Shown: one piece after another, positions 6,526-10,209 of the stretch | How positions within the stretch are numbered: the first letter of the stretch is position 1 | Layout: each line of letters opens with the position of its first letter | Origin: Spirogloea muscicola | Lineage: Eukaryota > Streptophyta > Zygnematophyceae > Spirogloeales > Spirogloeaceae | Assembly (NCBI GenBank): GCA_009602725.1 | Contig: WELB01000104.1 | Location: 1 to 10,209, forward strand | Direction of reading: 5' to 3' | Length of the DNA: 10,209 nt | Made by a program: the position numbers and the translations under genes | Notes under the pieces: generated by a model | What the model was told of the DNA's origin: nothing | The model's input: the letters and a program-made list of their open reading frames with translations, nothing else | Database searches by the model: none

Positions 6526-6539
6526 TTACTGCTAATCAG
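6522..6539 (+). terminator. Hairpin overlapping the stop of the 177-residue gene
   Basis: Perfect 7-bp stem CTGATTA / TAATCAG with loop CTGC; the TGA stop is inside the left arm. It fits a hairpin-type 3'-end signal and is the last viral-looking element before host sequence. Confidence 0.5.
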
Positions 6540-6772
6540 GGCCTCACAACGATGTTAAAGTTAAAGGAGATACAAATGGTTGACAAGCAATGTGCAAACA
6601 ATACAGCCTTTCTCTGGGTCACAAAGCCACGTCCGGGGGAAGTGTCGTGGCGAGGAGGTGCAAGCTGCCAGAGGCCAGAGGTGCAAGACATCAGGAGGCG
6701 GCACCCAGAGCTCGCTGCATCACACATTTGGTCAATTGCAACAATGAAGAAGCACTTCCAGGACCAGCATAC
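6540..6772. other. Virus-host transition and start of the last visible ZIP intron
   Basis: Between the viral hairpin and the splice donor (minus strand, 6772-6767) no gene is seen. The expected last ZIP exon, encoding the final half helix and C-terminus, was searched for after each AG on the minus strand and not found. The junction between viral and host DNA must be in or near this stretch. Confidence 0.45.
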
Positions 6773-9700
6773 CTTGCAGGCATGACAGCCATGCCGGCGA
6801 AGACAGCGGTGACGGCCATCTTGTGGCCAGCGTACTCGAACGCCAGCGGCAGCATCTCGTGCAGGGTCAGGAATGCCATCACGCCACCCACTGAGCAAAG
6901 TCAGACAAGCACTTCCACAAATCAGCGCAACTGACTACACAAGCCTCGCATGTGGCTGTGTGGATTGTCATTCTAAATACAATTGTTAGCAAACAGCTAC
7001 TTCCAGTAGATTCTGGGTTATTGAATGGACAAGTGAGACACATAGTGGACCTTTAATCTAGCAAAAAATGGCGTTCTCAGGTGTATAACTACAAGTCAAC
7101 ATTTCTGGGTCAGGTTGCAGACGAGAAGCTAACCTCCTCCTAGCATCCCCTCGATAAACTCCGGGGACAACTTGTCTGGGAAGAACATGGCTGCCATCCA
7201 CGCCATGCACGCCATGCAGGCAAGCTTTCGGGCTGTGTCAAATCAAGTGTTTGCTCAAGATGGGACAGTCAAGTCAAGAGACTGTGTGCAGCAATGGAGC
7301 AGTAAGCAATAAAAGCAGAAGCGCTGAGAACGCAAGTGCATCCACTGGGAGTGGCATAGGACGCCCCCCCCACGCTGTAGTCAAGAATCCATAGATTGAC
7401 ATTGGGTCTTTAATTCTTACACTGCTTCTAGGACATCCCCCACTGTCATGCATTCCAATATTGACAGGCATTTTCAGGAATTTTCAGCAAAACTTATTAT
7501 CAAGATTTTGCTTTCCATACCGACGATGACCACGCCTAGAGGCTCAGCGAGGCCAGAGAAGGCGGCCATGCGGAAGGCCTTCCACCTGCTGTTGATTGAC
7601 AGCAAGCACGAGTCGTGACAGTCAGACGACAGTACTTGAGATTGTAAAGTAATGGACAGCGGGTATAAACTCCAAGGGCAATCCTTTGAAGTGCATGTAC
7701 TTCTGCAGACCTGTCAATGAGGAAGGTGGCCATTGAGCTCACTCTCGGGTGGCAAAGTAGACGGGGAGGGCCACCGCAACACCCTGACAGATAACCAGGT
7801 TCTCTTTGTTAGGTCGCTAGCGCCTGGCATTCTCCAAAATTGTAGTGAGACGCACCCCACACAAAAGCCGTCAAGCAGGTCATCAGAAGATGAAGGGATC
7901 AAACTGCAGCCGCCATTGATGTCCCTGGCATGGCATGCCTTTTAGCACAGTGCAATGTCTTGATTGACAGGTCAGGTATTGGTGCGAAGACCCGGAGGCA
8001 TCGGCGTCAGACTCGCCTCCGGGATGTTGTGGAGGGCGATGGCAAATGCGAGGCTGGCGCCAACTCGAAGGCCCTGCGCAAAAGTAGCCGGCGCCGCCGC
8101 CGCGTCTTGGGCCACTGTCAACCTCACTCTGTAAGATGGGTGCTGCCCACCCGGACCTCCGGCTACACATACGCAGGAGCTCTGAGCGCAACTGAGCGAG
8201 ATGAGAAGGCTGGATGTCAAGGTCAATGTTTTTGGCGAAGCAGCATTGCACTGATGAACACTCAAATGATAATATTGATTACCTTCATAGACCCAAGAAA
8301 GACGGCAACGCCTTCAGGGAAATTGTGGAGGCTGATGCCTGCGCATACAGAGTGCCACGGGTATGCTTCCAAGTTGTGCTACTTTGAAGAAGCTGGAGGT
8401 CAGCTTTTGTCAAGGAAGCAGGCTTCAAGCAATCGCAACGGTGTTTGATGCAACTCATCTAACTCCGTAACTGCACGCTGGGACTCTGCATGCATGCCAG
8501 GCACTCAGGCATTGTGCACGTGCGCAGACCCAGGTCGCATGTGTGCAACGAGGGCTGCACTCGTACACTCTCACGAAACAACAGCCCTTACCAACAGCTG
8601 TGATGACGCCGCTGTAAAGCACCTGCTTGCGCCGCCGCTTCATCAGGCCCTTGGGGTCGTCCTCGTCCTCGCTGTGGCCCTGTGCGGCGGAGGGCACACG
8701 TGAGCAGGGGCGACTGCAGTTGGCAGACTTGGACTGGCCCAAGCCAAGCGGTTGGCCTGGATAGGAGCTGTTGCAGATGACGAAGCTGGGAGCTTCACAC
8801 TCTGCAACATCTGTATATTTATACAATCATTGCAAAATCTATATTGAGTATACTTAGCGTGCTTTTGGATTGTAGGGCTACCAAGAGGTAATGGGCTTTC
8901 AGATTTAGGGGATTAGTCAAGGTTCGCAATTTTGGGAACAGCAAGGTGGCATTTAAGGGTCGACTTGTGGGCTATTGATTGGCATTGGCGACGTGACGTT
9001 GCCCGCCGCTGGTTGGCCGGCCATTAGACAGCGCTCAATCCGCCGCAGGGCCGCTCTTTGAGCCGGCCGAGCAGCAAGGGCGTGGTCGTCGCATACCTGG
9101 GTGCCAGCGGCGGCCGCCGGCTCGGGCACCAGCACCGGCTCGGGGATGAGCGTCACGACCACCGCAAAGAGCAACACGCCGGCGAAGAACTTGATTCGTG
9201 CCACGCGCGTGTAGAAGGGTCAGGTCTTAGCCGACAACGGCCTCTAAGCCAACACTTCACATACCCTTTTAGTTTAGGTTTAGGGGAAAATTTATACCCT
9301 AAAATCCTAAACTCTAAACCCTCGCACTCCACCATCAGCAGCCCTGCAGATGGCTTCTCGGTGTGTGGCGAGGCTCACCCAGATGGCTTCTTCAGCGCCA
9401 TCAGCAGCCCTGCAGATGGGGTCTCTTGGAGTGTGGGGCGAGGCTCACCCAGACGTTGGCGGCGGCGAAGCCGACGGCGTTGATGGCGTTGTGGGCGAGG
9501 TCGAAGAAGGAGATGCTGAGCATGAGGCCGGCGGCGAAGCCCTGCAACGCCGGGCCGTGTCGCGTCACCACAATGATCGAGGTTGGAAGCTTAGGGTTTT
9601 GGGTTTATGAGCGGCCGCCAGAGCTCCGCGGCTGCCCCGCCTGAACCCTAAAATATTCTAACCCTAAGTCCTTAAACCCTAAACTCACAAGCGAGACCAC

Positions 9701-9975
9701 AGCGGCTCGGACCCCAACCAGCGACTTTGAAACCCTAAACCCCAAACCCTCAAGCGAAAACGTAAACCCACAGCGCCGCAGTTAGCGGCGGAGACTGGCA
9801 GTGCCGAGTGCGCCGCCAGCGCGTCCCGGTGACTTGACCCGACTGCGGAGTCAGGCCCCCAACCCTCACTGACTCGGGGCCTCGACAGGCGAGCCCGGCT
9901 GGCGGGCCGCGCGCACCTGGAGGATCCCCAGGCCCCGCAGGTCCGGCGCCGGTCTCAGCACCACGAGGAGGCCGC
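6773..9975 (-). CDS. ZIP-family zinc/metal transporter (ZTP29/ZupT type), ten exons, 5' and 3' ends missing
   Basis: Exons on the minus strand: 9975-9917, 9541-9449, 9189-9097, 8679-8592, 8338-8283, 8073-8017, 7783-7743, 7588-7521, 7190-7134, 6890-6773. Phases join exactly at every junction. Nine of the ten donors are GT; exon 6 uses GC. Recognisable segments in order: VVLRPAPDLRGLGILQ; GLMLSISFFDLAHNAIN; GVLLFAVVVTLIPEP; an acidic/basic cytosolic loop ending RRRKQVLYSGVITAV; ISLHNFPEG and ALHNIPEG, the paired HNxPEG metal-site helices of ZIP proteins; ALPVYFAT; FSGLAEPLGVVIV; FFPDKLSPEFIEG; and GGVMAFLTLHEMLPLAFEYAG. About 240 of an expected 275 or so residues are present. The protein is a multi-pass membrane carrier moving zinc or similar divalent metals into the cytosol. 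The start exon is not resolved (GC-rich and poly-A sequence), and the last exon is absent next to the viral region. No frameshift or internal stop is seen. Confidence 0.88.
7191..7520 (-). other. ZIP intron 8
   Basis: 330 bp between the exon ending GVVIV (donor GTATGG) and the exon beginning at AMFFPD (acceptor GGCAG). No other gene or repeat is seen. Confidence 0.7.
7784..8016 (-). other. ZIP intron 6, GC-AG type
   Basis: The donor reads GAG|GCGAGT and the acceptor GTCAG|GGT. Only the GC donor keeps the HNIPEGV metal-site sequence intact across the junction. Confidence 0.7.
8680..9096 (-). other. ZIP intron 3
   Basis: 417 bp, donor GTATGC, acceptor CGCACAG. An alternative AG upstream gives the wrong phase. 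Nothing else is recognised in it. Confidence 0.7.
9263..9322. repeat. Inverted telomere-like repeats in ZIP intron 2
   Basis: Degenerate TTTAGGG-type units (9268-9286) face degenerate CCCTAAA-type units (9297-9321) across about 10 nt. They can fold into a hairpin within the intron. Confidence 0.7.
9332..9453. repeat. Tandem duplication spanning the intron 2 donor
   Basis: Two copies (9332-9383 and 9398-9453) of a segment starting CCATCAGCAGCCCTGCAGA and ending GAGGCTCACCCAGA. On the minus strand the latter is the CTGGGTGAGC splice donor of exon 2, so the intron contains a decoy copy of its own 5' splice site 70 nt downstream. Confidence 0.75.
9542..9916 (-). other. ZIP intron 1 (of those visible) with telomere-like repeats
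   Basis: 375 bp, donor GTGCGC, acceptor GTTGCAG. It holds TTAGGG-type units at 9591-9607 and CCCTAAA-type units at 9644-9687 and 9730-9769, again in opposing orientations. Confidence 0.7.
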
Positions 9976-10034
9976 CTGCGGAGGCGGCGGCGGAAGCTGT
10001 GACGCGAGCTCGAGCAGGGCAAGTGCAGGCACAG

Positions 10035-10080
10035 GGCGGCGGCGACGGCGGCGACGGCGGCGGCGGCGGCGGCGGCGGGC
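10035..10080. repeat. (GGC)n trinucleotide tract
   Basis: Almost uninterrupted GGC/GAC triplets ending in GGGCCC. On the minus strand it would read as proline- or alanine-rich in an ORF, but the exon probably starts later, at an AG at 9976-9977. Confidence 0.8.
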
Positions 10081-10084
10081 CCCA

Positions 10085-10209
<125 letters not shown>

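Noticed and set aside
6585-6722. Candidate last ZIP exon after the AG acceptors near 6721 on the minus strand
   Set aside because: The phase-compatible translation does not resemble the conserved C-terminus of this transporter type.
49-7122. Ten-base match GGTTGCAGAC at 49-58 and 7113-7122 as a target-site duplication
   Set aside because: The second copy lies about 600 bp inside the host gene, away from the viral edge, so it is probably chance.
8455-8826. Minus-strand 123-residue ORF as a separate gene
   Set aside because: Only the 8592-8679 part is coding (a ZIP exon); the rest is intron sequence.

Overview
The window looks like nuclear DNA of a eukaryotic alga or plant-lineage protist carrying a decayed insertion of large-DNA-virus origin. 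The evidence for the host is the right part (about 6.77-9.98 kb): a minus-strand, intron-rich gene for a ZIP-family zinc/metal transporter of the plant ZTP29 / bacterial ZupT type. Ten short exons can be placed by hand with matching reading phases. Its introns carry degenerate TTTAGGG/CCCTAAA telomere-type repeats, the telomere unit of plants and many algae. The species cannot be named from sequence alone.

The left part (about 0.08-6.54 kb) is viral in character, with a different base composition, no introns, and genes packed on both strands. In order: an mRNA capping enzyme (tunnel-type RNA triphosphatase fused to guanylyltransferase, minus); a D6/D11-like superfamily 2 helicase (plus, divergent from the capping gene, cut after motif III); a first primase-polymerase (AEP/PrimPol) fragment (minus); a protein-primed family B DNA polymerase remnant with its Polinton-type N-terminal region and exonuclease motif I (minus, frameshifted and cut before the polymerase domain); a small broken helical gene (plus); an AT-rich array of duplicated modules with tiny ORFs; a second, more complete PrimPol copy (minus); a small membrane protein (plus); and a 177-residue protein with a possible nuclease fold (plus).

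Together the viral genes cover genome replication (polymerase, primase) and cytoplasmic-style mRNA synthesis (capping, helicase). A protein-primed polymerase next to a capping enzyme and D6-like helicase recalls yeast linear cytoplasmic plasmids and suggests a lineage between Polinton-like viruses and nucleocytoplasmic large DNA viruses. Five viral starts have an AAAATTGA-like motif 29-39 nt upstream, and hairpins sit at or near gene 3' ends, both as in mimivirus-type transcription. Apparent frameshifts occur only in the viral part, while every host exon is intact in phase, so decay after insertion is more likely than random sequencing error.

The insertion adjoins the 3' end of the ZIP gene, whose last exon is not visible. 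The right edge of the window is a (GGC)n tract followed by 124 A residues, perhaps an assembly artefact.
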